Below are positions 1 through 9,555 of a stretch of DNA of 64,000 nucleotides, one piece after another. Source of the DNA: Pseudomonas japonica (GTDB lineage: Bacteria; Pseudomonadota; Gammaproteobacteria; Pseudomonadales; Pseudomonadaceae); NCBI RefSeq assembly GCF_013522925.1, contig NZ_JAAMQU010000005.1, positions 352,074 to 416,073 of the forward strand, written 5' to 3'. The notes under the pieces are model-generated. The model did no database searches and was not told the origin of the DNA. It worked only from the letters and a program-made list of their open reading frames with translations. Position 1 is the stretch's first letter. Each line of letters opens with the position of its first letter. Position numbers and translations under genes: made by a program.

Positions 1-735
1 CTCCAGGCCACGCGCGGCGAGGTCTGCCAGCTTGCCCAGCACGGCGTACAGCACGATGGCCAGCACCACCACGTCGGTTTGCAGAAACTCGCGGGCATTC
101 ATTGCCAGGTAACCGATGCCGGAGCTGGCAGAGATCGTCTCGGCGACGATGAGCGTCAGCCACATGAAGCCGAGCGCGAAGCGAACACCCACCAGGATCG
201 AGGGGAGCGCGCCGGGAAGGATCACCTGCCAGAACAGCCCGAACCCCGACAGCCCATAGCTGCGCGACATTTCCAGCAAAGCCGGGTCTACGTTGCGAAT
301 GCCGTGGTAGGTGTTGAGGTAGACCGGGAACAGCGTGCCCAGCGCCACCAGGAAAATCTTGGCCGACTCGTCGATGCCGAACCATAGGATCACCAGCGGA
401 ATCAGCGCCAGGTGCGGAACGTTGCGAATCATCTGTACCGAGCTGTCGAGTAACCGTTCGCCCCACCGCGACAGCCCCGTGATAAAGCCTAGCGCCAGGC
501 CGATGCTGCCGCCGATGGCAAAGCCCACCGCTGCGCGCCAGCTACTGATTGCCAGGTGGGTCCAGATTTCGCCAGAGCGCACCAGTTGTACACCCGCCTC
601 CAGTACGGCGCTGGGCGCGGGAAGAATGCGGGTGGAAAGCCAGCCCGCGCTCACTGCCAGTTGCCAGACGGCGAGCAGCAGCACGGGCAAGGCCCATGGC
701 GCCAGCCGGTCGGCGGTTCTACGCGAAATGCTCAT
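1..735 (-). CDS. ssuC: Sulfonate ABC transporter permease SsuC (C-terminus cut by window edge)
   Basis: The first 245 residues of an inner-membrane permease that moves alkanesulfonates together with SsuA and SsuB. I translated it by hand from an ATG at 735; the frame is open to base 1. The family is about 263 residues, so only some 20 residues are missing. Several hydrophobic segments are visible, and residues 153-185 hold the EAA loop (GLSGFGLFWQVILPGALPSI) that docks on the ATPase. It lies 9 bp after ssuD in the same direction, and the usual order predicts ssuB just outside the window. It could in principle be another aliphatic-sulfonate permease, but ssuD, ssuA and ssuE beside it settle the substrate class. 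Confidence 0.93.
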   Translation of the reverse strand, partial: MSISRRTADRLAPWALPVLLLAVWQLAVSAGWLSTRILPAPSAVLEAGVQLVRSGEIWTHLAISSWRAAVGFAIGGSIGLALGFITGLSRWGERLLDSSVQMIRNVPHLALIPLVILWFGIDESAKIFLVALGTLFPVYLNTYHGIRNVDPALLEMSRSYGLSGFGLFWQVILPGALPSILVGVRFALGFMWLTLIVAETISASSGIGYLAMNAREFLQTDVVVLAIVLYAVLGKLADLAARGLE

Positions 736-744
736 CTCGCCCCC

Positions 745-1893
745 TCAGCTCTGCGCTGCGGCTTTGGGAAGGATGTCATTGGCGACCATTTCCCCGAACG
801 GGCTGATGTACCCCGTGCCGCCTGCGGCTTGGGGCCGCTCTAAATCCAGATGTGGGAACAGCAGCTCCGCCACGCGGTACGACTCTTCCAGGTGGGGGTA
901 GCCGGAGAAAATGAAGGTGTCGATGCCCAGGTCGCCGTATTCCTTCACACGCGCTGCAACGGTTGGCCCGTCGCCCACCAAAGCGGTACCCGCACCACCA
1001 CGAACCAGCCCTACGCCCGCCCAGAGGTTGGGGCTGACTTCGAGTTGATCGCGGCGCCCGCCGTGCAAGGCTGCCATGCGTTGCTGGCCAACCGAGTCGA
1101 AGCGCGCGAATGCGGATTGCGCCTTGGCAATCGTCTCGTCGTCCAGCTGAGCGATCAGCCGGTCAGCCGCGCGCCAGGCCTCTTCGTTGGTTTCCCGAAC
1201 GATTACATGCAGGCGGATACCGAAGCGTACGGTGCGGCCCTGGGCGGCGGCTTTCTCGCGCACTTGGGCAATCTTCTCGGCCACTGCGGCAGGCGGCTCG
1301 CCCCAGGTGAGGTACAGCTCGACCTGCTCGGCGGCGAGGTCCTGCGCGGCGTCCGACGAGCCACCGAAGTACAGCGGCGGTCGCGGTTGCTGGATAGGCG
1401 GGTACAGCAGCTTCGCGCCTTTGACCTTCAGGTGCTTGCCGTCGTAATCCACCGTCTCCCCTTCCAGCACGCGGCGCCAGATGCGGGTGAATTCCACCGA
1501 GGCTTCGTAACGCTCTTCATGGGTGAGGAACAGGCCATCGCCGGCGAGCTCATCCGGGTCGCCCCCGGTGACCAGGTTAAACAGGGCACGCCCGTTGGAC
1601 AGGCGGTCCAGCGTAGCCGCCTGACGCGCCGCTACGGTTGGCGAGATAATCCCCGGGCGCAACGCCACCAGGAACTTCAAGCGTTGAGTCACCGGGATCA
1701 GCGATGCCGCGACCAGCCAGGAGTCTTCGCAGGAGCGGCCGGTAGGGATAAGCACCCCGCCAAAGCCCAGGCGGTCCGCTGCCTGGGCAATCTGCTGCAG
1801 ATAGCCATGGTCAACCGCGCGGGCGCCATCCGACGTGCCCAGGTAGTGGCCGTCGCCATGCGTAGGTAGAAACCAGAAAATGTTCAGGCTCAT
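745..1893 (-). CDS. ssuD: FMNH2-dependent alkanesulfonate monooxygenase SsuD
   Basis: A cytoplasmic luciferase-like TIM-barrel enzyme of 382 residues. It uses FMNH2 and O2 to split alkanesulfonates into aldehyde and sulfite. Residues known to matter in the E. coli enzyme (Cys54, Arg226, His228, Arg297, Tyr331) all appear here shifted by one: Cys55 in GRSCEDSW, Arg227 and His229 in GIRLHV, Arg298 in [12 protein letters not shown], Tyr332 in SGYPHLEE. The length matches the family. The ATG is preceded by GGAG 9 bases upstream. It sits between ssuA and ssuC in one transcriptional unit, with the flavin reductase SsuE first in the operon. Expression is expected only under sulfate limitation. Confidence 0.97.
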   Translation of the reverse strand: MSLNIFWFLPTHGDGHYLGTSDGARAVDHGYLQQIAQAADRLGFGGVLIPTGRSCEDSWLVAASLIPVTQRLKFLVALRPGIISPTVAARQAATLDRLSNGRALFNLVTGGDPDELAGDGLFLTHEERYEASVEFTRIWRRVLEGETVDYDGKHLKVKGAKLLYPPIQQPRPPLYFGGSSDAAQDLAAEQVELYLTWGEPPAAVAEKIAQVREKAAAQGRTVRFGIRLHVIVRETNEEAWRAADRLIAQLDDETIAKAQSAFARFDSVGQQRMAALHGGRRDQLEVSPNLWAGVGLVRGGAGTALVGDGPTVAARVKEYGDLGIDTFIFSGYPHLEESYRVAELLFPHLDLERPQAAGGTGYISPFGEMVANDILPKAAAQS

Positions 1894-1936
1894 GGGAGTT
1901 GTCTCCAGAGTGAGCGCCGGCGCGGCCGGCGCAAGA

Positions 1937-2899
1937 TTATTTGCTTGCGATGCCTGCCGGCGGCGTCCAGATGACGTCCTTGATGCTCAACGGCTTGGGA
2001 ATCAACTTCAGCTGGTAAAAGGCGTCGGCGATCTTCTGCTGGGCATTTATCACTTCAGGCGAGATGTACGCTGCGCCGAAGCCCTGGCGTTTCACCGAGG
2101 TCAATACGATCGGCGCGGGCAGGCCCAGCAACGGCGCTACCTGCTGCGTCACTTCGTCAGGGTTGGCGCGCGACCATTCACCGGTCTTGCGCACTTCATC
2201 CACAAGGGCCGCAACTACATCCGGGTGCGCTTGTGCATACGGCCGGGTAGCCAGGTAAAACTGGTTGTTGTCCACCAGGCCGGTGCCGTCACGCAGCGTA
2301 CGGGCGTTGAGCTGCTGTTCCGCGGCGGCCTGGTAGGGGTCCCAGATCACCCAGGCATCCACGCTGCCACGCTCGAATGCCGCGCGGGCATCGGCTGGCG
2401 GCAGGAATATGGTCTGGATGTCGCTGTACTTCAGGCCGGCGTCTTCCAGGGCCCGCACCAGCAGGTAATGAACGTTGGAGCCCTTGTTCAGCACTACTTT
2501 CTTACCCTTGAGGTCCTTCACGCTGGTAACCGGCGAATCCTTGGGTACCAGAATCGCTTCGCTGGTTGGCGCTGGAGGCTCATGGGCCACGTACAGCAGA
2601 TCGGCACCTGCCGCCTGGGCGAACACAGGCGGGGTTTCACCGGTGACGCCGAAGTCGATCGAGCCAACGTTCAGCCCTTCCAGCAGTTGCGGGCCGCCAG
2701 GGAACTCGGTCCATTGAACAGTAATGCCTTGGTCGGCCAGGCGCTGTTCAAGGGTGCCCTTGGCTTTGAGCAGCACCAGGGTGCCGTACTTCTGATAGCC
2801 GATGCGCAGGGTGTCGGCCTGGGCCTGGCTGAGGGCGCCAAAGGCAAGGGTCGCGGCAAACAGGGCGACCAGGCCTCGACGCAAGGTAAACGGGCGCAT
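1937..2899 (-). CDS. ssuA: Periplasmic aliphatic-sulfonate-binding protein SsuA
   Basis: A 320-residue solute-binding protein of the NitT/SsuA/TauA family that delivers sulfonates to SsuBC. Residues 1-28 form a Sec signal peptide: basic MRPFTLRRG, a hydrophobic core, and an AQA cleavage site before DTLRIGYQ. The mature start LRIGYQKYG is typical of the family. It lies 43 bp upstream of ssuD and 74 bp downstream of ssuE, all on the minus strand. An ssuEADCB order is usual for pseudomonads. No internal oddity was seen. Confidence 0.95.
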   Translation of the reverse strand: MRPFTLRRGLVALFAATLAFGALSQAQADTLRIGYQKYGTLVLLKAKGTLEQRLADQGITVQWTEFPGGPQLLEGLNVGSIDFGVTGETPPVFAQAAGADLLYVAHEPPAPTSEAILVPKDSPVTSVKDLKGKKVVLNKGSNVHYLLVRALEDAGLKYSDIQTIFLPPADARAAFERGSVDAWVIWDPYQAAAEQQLNARTLRDGTGLVDNNQFYLATRPYAQAHPDVVAALVDEVRKTGEWSRANPDEVTQQVAPLLGLPAPIVLTSVKRQGFGAAYISPEVINAQQKIADAFYQLKLIPKPLSIKDVIWTPPAGIASK

Positions 2900-2973
2900 G
2901 GCGCTCTCCTTGAGAAATGTCGGGGGTACCGGTACCTGCTTCCCGTGGTCGGGTCAGTAAGTACGTAAGGTGT

Positions 2974-3567
2974 TCAGATGCTCCAGCGCGCCTCGATCAG
3001 GCTGCGGCTGAGTTGCCCGGGTGCCAGCGGGCGAGGCCGCCGCACCAGGGCTTGATGGAAATCTTCCAGTGCGGCTTCAAGCCGTTGCTCCAGTGCCTGC
3101 GCGAGGCCCGCCGGGGCCGATCCCTGTGCATAGGTGATCTGGCTGTCTTCGGCGAATATCCCTTGCAGCATTTCCTGGGCCTTGAGGGCCGCGAGCACGG
3201 GCTTGAGCGCGTAATCGACCGCGAGCATGTGGGCGATGCTGCCCCCTGTGGCGATTGGCAAAACCACCTTATGGCTGAGCGCGCGTTCGGGCAGCAGGTC
3301 CAGCAAGGTTTTCAGCGCGCCGCTGAACGACGCTTTATACACAGGGGTAGCAACGATCAGGCCGTCCGCCTGTTCTACTTTCTGTTGAAAGTCCACCACC
3401 TGAGGGCTATCGAAGCGGGCGTGCAACAAATCTTCGGCAGGAAATTCACGTACCTGGTAGCTCACTACTTCCACACCGCGTTGCTGTAGCAGGTGCCGGG
3501 CGCGTTCGAGTATCACGTTGGAGCGAGAGCGTACGCTGGGGCTTCCTCCGATTGAGACAACTAGCAT
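2974..3567 (-). CDS. ssuE: NAD(P)H-dependent FMN reductase SsuE
   Basis: A 197-residue flavodoxin-fold reductase that makes the FMNH2 consumed by SsuD. The N-terminus [16 protein letters not shown] carries the GSPSxxSRS phosphate-binding loop, and [18 protein letters not shown] (from about residue 89) is the second flavin-binding stretch. The length is close to the E. coli protein (191). It is the first gene of the leftward ssu operon. Its 200-bp upstream gap is shared with divergent pit and holds the AT-rich motif described at 3630-3657. Confidence 0.95.
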   Translation of the reverse strand: MLVVSIGGSPSVRSRSNVILERARHLLQQRGVEVVSYQVREFPAEDLLHARFDSPQVVDFQQKVEQADGLIVATPVYKASFSGALKTLLDLLPERALSHKVVLPIATGGSIAHMLAVDYALKPVLAALKAQEMLQGIFAEDSQITYAQGSAPAGLAQALEQRLEAALEDFHQALVRRPRPLAPGQLSRSLIEARWSI

Positions 3568-3629
3568 TCGGGCTTCCTTAGGGTCGCTGTGTAAACGTAA
3601 AGCGAGAGTACAGCGGATGGTTTATATCC

Positions 3630-3657
3630 ATAAATCATATTTATTCATTTGCTTATG
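3630..3657 (-). promoter_or_regulatory. Putative sulfur-starvation activator site upstream of ssuE
   Basis: Read on the minus strand the block is CATAAGC-A-AATG-N3-AAATA-N2-ATTTAT. It begins 90 bp before the ssuE start. The block at 6807-6834 before tauA has the same spaced elements (22 of 28 positions equal) at 88 bp. Both operons are classic CysB targets, so a CysB-type site is the natural inference. I have not verified it against a published matrix. Confidence 0.5.
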
Positions 3658-3768
3658 CCTAAACGGCATTGCCGGCCATCGGCTTTCAACTGCACTGAAA
3701 CACTTGGAAACTTTCTGTCATATTTAAAGCGGATCATGGGTCAGGTCCCCCTCACTCGGAGCTGCCCC

Positions 3769-5373
3769 ATGACCACCCCTCCCCTGAACGCGGGAGCTGT
3801 CAGAACCGGGCCGGTTCTCGATCGCCGCGCCTCTCCCTTGAGCAAGGCCATTCTCTACGCAGTATTAATCGCCGGGCTTTGCTACATGTTCTGGAGCCTC
3901 AGCCAGGATCTCGACACGAGCAATGCATCGAGTACCACATGGACGCCCTACATACTGCTGGGCGTGGCTCTGATCATTGCGTTGGGGTTCGAGTTCGTGA
4001 ACGGTTTCCATGACACGGCAAATGCTGTGGCAACGGTGATCTACACCCACTCGCTGCCGGCTCATGTGGCTGTGATGTGGTCGGGCTGCTTCAACTTTCT
4101 GGGCGTGCTCGCCTCCAGCGGCGCGGTGGCCTTCGGCATCATTGCACTGCTGCCGGTGGACCTGATCCTTCAGGTAGGGTCGTCGGCCGGCTTTGCGATG
4201 ATCTTCGCCCTGTTACTGGCTGCAATCCTCTGGAACCTGGGCACCTGGGCGCTCGGCTTGCCCGCTTCCTCCTCGCATACGCTGATCGGCTCCATCATCG
4301 GGGTGGGCGTGGCCAATGCGTTGATGAATGGCCGCGATGGCGTATCAGGCGTGGATTGGGGCCAAGCCGCCAAGGTGGGTTATGCCTTGCTGCTGTCCCC
4401 GCTGATCGGCTTCGCGTGTGCAGGGTTGCTGATGCTTGGCTTGCGCCACTTCGTGAAGAACCGTGCGCTCTACCAGGCCCCCGAAGGCAGCGCGCCGCCG
4501 CCGTTCTGGATTCGCAGCTTGCTCATACTTACCTGCACGGGCGTGTCCTTCGCCCATGGCTCGAACGATGGGCAAAAGGGCATGGGGCTGATCATGTTGA
4601 TCCTGATCGGTACCCTGCCCATGGCCTACGCCCTGAACCGGGCGATTCCCGAGCAACAAACGCAACGGTTCGCGGCGCTGGCCCAGGTGACCCAACAAGC
4701 ACTGGTAAAGGCGGAGCCGCAACCGTTGACCCAAGACCCACGCCAGCATCTGGAAGCCTTCCTGATCGACCACAAGCCAAGCGCCGGGCTGGTGCCGGCG
4801 CTGGCGGCAGTGGTGGGCAGTATCGGCGACCAAGTGAGGTCGTACGGCTCGCTGGACCGCGTACCCGCCCGCGCCAGCTCCAACGTGCGCAACGACATGT
4901 ACCTGGCGTCCGAAGCGATTCGGGTGATGGAAAAAGAAAAGATCGGCACCTTTGACGCCGACACCCGCGACAAGCTCAAGGCCTTCCAGGATTACATCGG
5001 CGAGGCCACGCGCTTCATACCGCCGTGGGTCAAGGTTGCCGTGGCGCTGGCGCTCGGCATGGGCACACTGGTGGGCTGGAAGCGCATTGTGGTGACGGTA
5101 GGCGAGCGCATCGGCAAGACCCACCTCACCTACGCCCAGGGCGCCAGCGCAGAGACGGTGGCCATGCTCACTATTGCCGCGGCGGACATGTACGGGTTGC
5201 CCGTCTCCACCACACATGTGCTGTCTTCCGGAGTAGCAGGCACCATGGCCGCCAATGGCTCGGGCCTGCAGATGCGCACCGTGCGCAACCTGCTCATGGC
5301 GTGGGTGCTTACCCTGCCGGCGGCTATTGCGCTGTCGGCTGGGCTGTACTGGTTATTCAGGCAGTTTGTTTAA
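3769..5373 (+). CDS. pit: Inorganic phosphate transporter of the Pit/PHO-4 family
   Basis: A 534-residue inner-membrane phosphate (probably metal-phosphate/H+) symporter. Both halves of the duplicated PHO-4 signature are present: GFHDTANAVATVIYT at about residue 79, and FAHGSNDGQKGMGLIMLILIGTLP in the middle. Around ten hydrophobic segments flank a soluble central loop (about residues 290-410). The frame is open further upstream, but the ATG at 3769 has GGAG 7 bases before it; an ATG at 3736 is the alternative. It is divergent from ssuE and is not part of the sulfur pathway, although Pit-family members can carry other oxyanions. Confidence 0.9.
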   Translation: MTTPPLNAGAVRTGPVLDRRASPLSKAILYAVLIAGLCYMFWSLSQDLDTSNASSTTWTPYILLGVALIIALGFEFVNGFHDTANAVATVIYTHSLPAHVAVMWSGCFNFLGVLASSGAVAFGIIALLPVDLILQVGSSAGFAMIFALLLAAILWNLGTWALGLPASSSHTLIGSIIGVGVANALMNGRDGVSGVDWGQAAKVGYALLLSPLIGFACAGLLMLGLRHFVKNRALYQAPEGSAPPPFWIRSLLILTCTGVSFAHGSNDGQKGMGLIMLILIGTLPMAYALNRAIPEQQTQRFAALAQVTQQALVKAEPQPLTQDPRQHLEAFLIDHKPSAGLVPALAAVVGSIGDQVRSYGSLDRVPARASSNVRNDMYLASEAIRVMEKEKIGTFDADTRDKLKAFQDYIGEATRFIPPWVKVAVALALGMGTLVGWKRIVVTVGERIGKTHLTYAQGASAETVAMLTIAAADMYGLPVSTTHVLSSGVAGTMAANGSGLQMRTVRNLLMAWVLTLPAAIALSAGLYWLFRQFV

Positions 5374-5417
5374 GGAAGGGCAAACAGGGCCCTGGGTTCT
5401 AACTCTGCATTAAGCGT

Positions 5418-5720
5418 TTAGAGCAGCACTTGCAGCCCCTTGCTAGCAATAATATTGAGCAGCTTCAGCGCAGGCCCGCTTGGGCAGGTTTCCCCTTGCT
5501 CCCATTTACGCACTGTGGACGCAGTGGTGTGTAGATGGTGAGCAAACACAGGCTGGCTGAACAGAAGCGATTCACGCAGATGTTTGATATCAGCTGCCGT
5601 GAAAGCACGCACAGGCGCCGGATAGCTCGTATCGAAGTCCCGCATTGTGACTTTATCGATAGCACCTGCTTTCTCTAGCGCGGCCAGGTCACCGCGAAGG
5701 GATTCAATGATCTCGCTCAT
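5418..5720 (-). CDS. HigA/YiaG-like antitoxin or XRE-type regulator, apparently without toxin
   Basis: A 100-residue DNA-binding protein. The C-terminal half is a helix-turn-helix of the kind found in antitoxins of HigB/RelE systems: SQPVFAHHLHTTASTVRKWEQG (about residues 55-76), then PSGPALKLLNIIASKG. The N-terminal 40 residues match the arm that usually contacts the toxin. Such genes are normally preceded by the toxin gene, but the 260 bp upstream holds no complete toxin. It holds only a 28-codon GTG frame that ends in an ATGA overlap with this start. It is either an orphan regulator or the survivor of a decayed toxin-antitoxin pair. Confidence 0.8.
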   Translation of the reverse strand: MSEIIESLRGDLAALEKAGAIDKVTMRDFDTSYPAPVRAFTAADIKHLRESLLFSQPVFAHHLHTTASTVRKWEQGETCPSGPALKLLNIIASKGLQVLL

Positions 5721-5803
5721 TGCACGATACCCAGGGCGGATTTTTCTTCGCGAGCTTTCGCCCGCTTCCTACCGGGTGAAAGATCCTTACCCGTTTCGGG
5801 CAC
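5717..5803 (-). other. Short frame coupled to the antitoxin start, possible toxin remnant
   Basis: A GTG frame of 28 codons (ends RKRAKAREEKSALGIVQ) whose stop overlaps the antitoxin start as ATGA, the layout expected for the end of a toxin gene. The peptide is strongly basic, but I cannot assign it to a toxin family, and a stop lies just upstream in the same frame. It may be chance. Confidence 0.2.
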
Positions 5804-5929
5804 ACCCTACCAGTCGGGTGCGTCACCGTCGCTAAATGCAGGGCGTTGATGGGGGCAACATTGCTAATAGATATTGCAGAAACGGGTGGTAGCTATAGCG
5901 TCGCATATGGGGGGTGCGGCAGCTTGCAT

Positions 5930-5959
5930 AAAAAAGGGGGGCCAAGTCGATGGCCCCCC
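5930..5959 (-). terminator. Rho-independent terminator of lsfA
   Basis: A perfect 9-bp stem (GGGGGGCCA at 5936-5944, TGGCCCCCC at 5951-5959) with a 6-nt loop. On the minus strand it is followed by six T residues (A-run 5930-5935). It lies 24 bp beyond the lsfA stop. Confidence 0.9.
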
Positions 5960-5982
5960 AAAGCCCTGCTTAGGCATTCGGT

Positions 5983-6621
5983 TCAGCGGTTGGGTTGCGG
6001 CGTGAGGCGCAGGTAGGGTTTCACGGCGCCGTAGCCCTTGGGAAAGCGCTGGGCGATTTCGGCTTCGTCCTTGAGCGACGGCACGATCACTACCTCATCC
6101 CCGTCCTGCCAGTTGGCGGGGGTCGCCACCTTGTGGCTGTCGGTGAGTTGTAACGAATCTATCACCCGAAGGATTTCATTAAAGTTACGGCCGGTGCTCG
6201 CCGGGTAAGTAATCGTCAGGCGCACTTTCTTGTTCGGGTCGATCACGAACAGCGAGCGCACCGTGAGGGTGTCATTGGCATTGGGGTGGATCAGGTCATA
6301 GAGGTCCGAAACCTTGCGATCGGCGTCGGCCAGGATCGGGAAGTTGACCGTGGTGTTCTGGGTTTCGTTGATGTCCTCGATCCACTTGATGTGGGAGTCC
6401 ACTGGGTCCACGGACAGGGCTATGGCCTTCACGCTACGCTTGTCGAACTCATCCTTGAGCTTGGCGGTAAAGCCCAGTTCGGTCGTGCACACCGGGGTGA
6501 AGTCTGCGGGATGGGAAAAGAGCACGCCCCAACTGTTGCCTAACCATTCATGGAAATGAATGCGGCCAATGCTGGATTCCTGTTCGAAGTCAGGGGCGAT
6601 GTCGCCAAGCTTGAGGCCCAT
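5983..6621 (-). CDS. lsfA: 1-Cys peroxiredoxin LsfA
   Basis: A 212-residue Prx6-type peroxidase that reduces peroxides with a single peroxidatic cysteine. The motif P38-A-D-F-T42-P-V-C45 (in SHPADFTPVCTTELG) is the PxxxTxxC active site. The long C-terminal dimer domain, running to KGYGAVKPYLRLTPQPNR, is typical of the 1-Cys class. I chose the ATG at 6621 (MGLKLGDIAPDFEQ), with AGGAG 8 bases upstream, over a longer frame starting at 6660. In P. putida this gene is induced by sulfate starvation and lies between the ssu and tau operons, as here. It is divergent from tauA. Confidence 0.93.
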   Translation of the reverse strand: MGLKLGDIAPDFEQESSIGRIHFHEWLGNSWGVLFSHPADFTPVCTTELGFTAKLKDEFDKRSVKAIALSVDPVDSHIKWIEDINETQNTTVNFPILADADRKVSDLYDLIHPNANDTLTVRSLFVIDPNKKVRLTITYPASTGRNFNEILRVIDSLQLTDSHKVATPANWQDGDEVVIVPSLKDEAEIAQRFPKGYGAVKPYLRLTPQPNR

Positions 6622-6691
6622 GTTGTCAGCTCCTTGGGATGTATTGAGGCCATGGTGCATGGCCGGACGGGAATTAAAAAAGAATGAATAA

Positions 6692-6719
6692 TGCTGTGGT
6701 TATAACCGTCAGCGTTATG
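6692..6719 (-). promoter_or_regulatory. Possible sulfur-starvation activator site upstream of lsfA
   Basis: On the minus strand the block begins CATAACGC and contains ACGGTTAT at 6702-6709, 88 bp before the lsfA ATG. The 8-mer recurs at 18837-18844 before metQNI and on the minus strand at 15444-15451 before the serine acetyltransferase, at comparable distances. It also overlaps the perfect palindrome GGTTATAACC (6698-6707). The match to the ssu/tau form is partial. Confidence 0.3.
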
Positions 6720-6806
6720 CCTGCCGCTTGCTTACCTGCCGATATCGCCCCTTAAGGTGTAGCTCAAATGTGTCCTTGGCCGGTTGGAAAAAGCGTAACG
6801 AACCGC

Positions 6807-6834
6807 CATAAGCTAATGCCCAAATAGTATTTAT
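6807..6834 (+). promoter_or_regulatory. Putative sulfur-starvation activator site upstream of tauA
   Basis: The block is CATAAGC-T-AATG-N3-AAATA-N2-ATTTAT, starting 88 bp before the tauA start. It is nearly the same element as at 3630-3657 before ssuE, with equal internal spacing and equal distance to the gene. A run of T residues and further AT-rich sequence follow (6841-6860). CysB is the inferred binder. Confidence 0.5.
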
Positions 6835-6894
6835 ACGCAATTTTTTATAACGATAATCTAGGTGCCATTCGCTCTCTCACCTAAGGCACTCCTT

Positions 6895-7878
6895 ATGGCA
6901 CGCCCCTTCGCTCCTCGCGCACTGTTCACCGCTATTGCCCTCACCGCTGTTGCGCTGTCTGCGCAGGCCGCGAACCTGACCGTGGGGTACCAGACCGGTA
7001 TCGACCCGAGCAAAGTGCCTCAGGCTGACGGCGCCTATGAAAAGGCTATCGGTGAAAAAATCGACTGGCGCCGTTTCAACAGCGGCCCGGAAGTGGTCAC
7101 AGCGCTGGCCTCCGGAGACGTACAGATCGGCAACCTGGGCTCCAGCCCACTCGCTGCAGCCGCATCGCGCAAACTGCCGATCGTGGCGTTTATCGTGTCC
7201 GCGCAAATCAACTCGTCCGAACAGCTTGTAGTGCGCAACGGCAGCGGTATTTCCAAGCCGGAAGATCTGGTGGGCAAAACCATCGCCACCCCCTTCGTCT
7301 CGACGTCTCACTACAGCCTGTTGGGGGCACTCAAGCATTGGGGCCTGGATACCACCAAAGTGAAGGTGGTCAACCTGCAGCCGCTCGAGATTGCCGCTGC
7401 GTGGAAGCGCGGGGACATCGACGGCGCGTTCGTGTGGTCGCCGGCGTTGGGTGAAATTCGCAAGACCGGCACGGTGCTCACCGATGCCGCGCAAGTAGGC
7501 CAGTGGGGCGCGCCCACCTTTGAAGTGTGGGTAGCGCGCAAGGATTACGCCGAGAAGCATCCGGACGTGATCGCCAAGTTTGCCCATGTCACGCTGGATG
7601 CCTACGCCAACTATGCCGCGCACAAGGACAGCTGGACTGCCGATTCCGCGCCCGTGCAGAAGATTGCCAAGCTGACCGGCTCCAACGCCAGCGATGTGCC
7701 TGAGCTGCTCGCCGGCTCTGCGTTCCCTGATGCCAGTGCTCAGGCCTCTGCCCAACTGCTGGAAGGCGGCACGGCCAAGGCGATCAGCGAAACCGCGAAA
7801 TTCCTCAAGGAGCAAGGCAAGGTAGAGGCGGTTCTGCCGGACTACAGCCCCTACGTCAGCGCTACCTACATCAAATAA
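6895..7878 (+). CDS. tauA: Taurine ABC transporter substrate-binding protein TauA
   Basis: A 327-residue periplasmic binding protein for taurine. The signal peptide is MARPFAPRALF plus a hydrophobic stretch ending AQA (residues 23-25), before ANLTVGYQTGIDPSKVPQAD, a recognisable TauA start. I preferred the ATG at 6895 over a frame 11 codons longer because a signal peptide begins there and AAGG lies 8 bases upstream. It is the first gene of tauABCD, whose order and downstream dioxygenase support taurine rather than general sulfonates. It is divergent from lsfA over a 273-bp regulatory gap. Confidence 0.93.
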   Translation: MARPFAPRALFTAIALTAVALSAQAANLTVGYQTGIDPSKVPQADGAYEKAIGEKIDWRRFNSGPEVVTALASGDVQIGNLGSSPLAAAASRKLPIVAFIVSAQINSSEQLVVRNGSGISKPEDLVGKTIATPFVSTSHYSLLGALKHWGLDTTKVKVVNLQPLEIAAAWKRGDIDGAFVWSPALGEIRKTGTVLTDAAQVGQWGAPTFEVWVARKDYAEKHPDVIAKFAHVTLDAYANYAAHKDSWTADSAPVQKIAKLTGSNASDVPELLAGSAFPDASAQASAQLLEGGTAKAISETAKFLKEQGKVEAVLPDYSPYVSATYIK

Positions 7879-7906
7879 GCCGCACCGTTCATAGAGGGCC
7901 GAACCC

Positions 7907-8695
7907 ATGGCACAGCTGGAGCTCGATCGTGTCAGCGCGCAGTACCCCGGTGCTTCATTGCCGGTATTACAGGACATTTCCCTGCGCTTGGGGCCAGACC
8001 AGCTGACCGTGGCGCTCGGCCCTTCCGGCAGCGGCAAAACCTCGTTGCTCAACCTGATTGCGGGCTTCGTGCCCCCTAGCGCGGGAAGCATCCGCCTGGA
8101 CGGTGAAGCTGTGCTTGGGCCGGGCGCGGACCGCGGTGTGGTGTTCCAGGATGACGTATTGCTGCCATGGCAAAACGTGCTACAGAACGTTGCCTTTGGC
8201 CTTGCGCTGGCCGGTACCAGCCGCCCGTTGCGCGAGGCCCGTGCTCAAGAGCTGCTGGGGTTGGTCGGCCTTGCCCATTTCCGCGAGCGCCGGGTATGGG
8301 AGCTCTCTGGTGGCCAGAAGCAACGCGTCGGCCTTGCCCGCGCCTTGGCCGCCGACCCGCGCGTATTACTCATGGACGAGCCCTTCGGTGCGCTCGACGC
8401 ATTCACCCGCGAGCAGATGCAAGAACTGCTGCTCAACGTATGGCGACGCACGTCCAAGCCGGTTTTCCTGATCACCCACGACATCGAGGAAGCCGTATTC
8501 CTGGCGACCGAGCTGATCCTGCTCGCACCCAACCCTGGACGGATCGTGGAACGGCTGTCGCTGGATTTCGGCCGCCGGTACGCCAACGGAGAACCGGCGC
8601 GGGCGATCAAATCCGACCCCCGCTTCATTGAAACCCGCGAGCATGTGCTTTCCCGTGTGTTCTCTCAGCGCAGCGTGATCGAGGAGGCCGTATGA
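7907..8695 (+). CDS. tauB: Taurine ABC transporter ATP-binding protein TauB
   Basis: A 262-residue ATPase that powers taurine import. Walker A is GPSGSGKT (residues 38-45), the signature is [15 protein letters not shown], Walker B is [12 protein letters not shown], and the switch His is in [13 protein letters not shown]. It starts 28 bp after tauA, and its stop overlaps the tauC start as ATGA, suggesting translational coupling. Confidence 0.94.
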   Translation: MAQLELDRVSAQYPGASLPVLQDISLRLGPDQLTVALGPSGSGKTSLLNLIAGFVPPSAGSIRLDGEAVLGPGADRGVVFQDDVLLPWQNVLQNVAFGLALAGTSRPLREARAQELLGLVGLAHFRERRVWELSGGQKQRVGLARALAADPRVLLMDEPFGALDAFTREQMQELLLNVWRRTSKPVFLITHDIEEAVFLATELILLAPNPGRIVERLSLDFGRRYANGEPARAIKSDPRFIETREHVLSRVFSQRSVIEEAV

Positions 8696-9519
8696 GCAGC
8701 GTCGACCTGGCCCTTGAAGCCACTAGCTCCCCTGCCCCCACCAAGGGCTGGCACGTAGGTACGCGGACGATCAGCCTGCTGACCGGAGCTAGCCTGCTGC
8801 TGGCCTGGTGGGCCTCGACCCATTTTGGCCTGATTGATCCGTTGTTCCTGCCCGCCCCCGCGTCGGTCGCGGAAAAAGGCTGGTTGCTGGCAACCACGGG
8901 CTACATGGACTCCACCCTCTGGCAGCACCTAGGCGCCAGCCTGCAACGCATCGGCATCGCGCTGGGCCTGGCCATTCTCACGGCAATCCCGGTGGGCATC
9001 GCTATCGGGCGCAACCGTATTGCCAGGGGCATCCTCGATCCGCTGATCGAGTTCTACCGCCCTATACCGCCGTTGGCCTACTTGCCCTTGATCGTGATCT
9101 GGTGCGGCATTGGCGAATTCTCCAAGGTGCTGCTGATTTACCTCGCCATTTTTGCCCCGATCGCTATAGCCACCGCCACCGGGGTGCGCACGGTCGACCC
9201 CGCCCGCTTGCGCGCTGCGCAATCGCTGGGCGCCTCCCGGGCACAACTGGTTCGCCACGTGATACTGCCCAGCGCCCTGCCGGACATCCTTACCGGTGTT
9301 CGCATTGGTCTGGGCGTGGGCTGGTCCACGCTGGTGGCCGCCGAGCTGATTGCCGCCACCAGTGGGCTGGGGTTCATGGTGCAATCGGCGGCGCAATTTC
9401 TGGTCACCGATGTGGTGGTACTGGGCATCCTGATTATCGCGGTGGTTGCTTTCGCGCTGGAGCTGGGGCTGCGCGCGTTGCAGCGCAAGCTGGTGCCATG
9501 GCACGGCCAGAGTCACTGA
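8692..9519 (+). CDS. tauC: Taurine ABC transporter permease TauC
   Basis: A 275-residue inner-membrane permease of the BPD_transp_1 family. About six hydrophobic segments are visible. The EAA loop reads [27 protein letters not shown] and contacts TauB. The start overlaps the tauB stop by four bases. Within the class it resembles SsuC, but its position between tauB and tauD assigns it to taurine. Confidence 0.93.
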   Translation: MSSVDLALEATSSPAPTKGWHVGTRTISLLTGASLLLAWWASTHFGLIDPLFLPAPASVAEKGWLLATTGYMDSTLWQHLGASLQRIGIALGLAILTAIPVGIAIGRNRIARGILDPLIEFYRPIPPLAYLPLIVIWCGIGEFSKVLLIYLAIFAPIAIATATGVRTVDPARLRAAQSLGASRAQLVRHVILPSALPDILTGVRIGLGVGWSTLVAAELIAATSGLGFMVQSAAQFLVTDVVVLGILIIAVVAFALELGLRALQRKLVPWHGQSH

Positions 9520-9555
9520 TCCGCACTTTCGTATTGGTCAACCGAGCGAACTGAA

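Noticed and set aside
850..2968. Plus-strand open frames of 339 and 362 residues over ssuD and ssuA
   Set aside because: They are antisense to clearly coding genes, and no domain or ribosome site is seen.
4345..5217. Minus-strand open frame of 290 residues inside the phosphate transporter
   Set aside because: It is antisense to the PHO-4 signature region and has low-complexity histidine- and glutamine-rich content.
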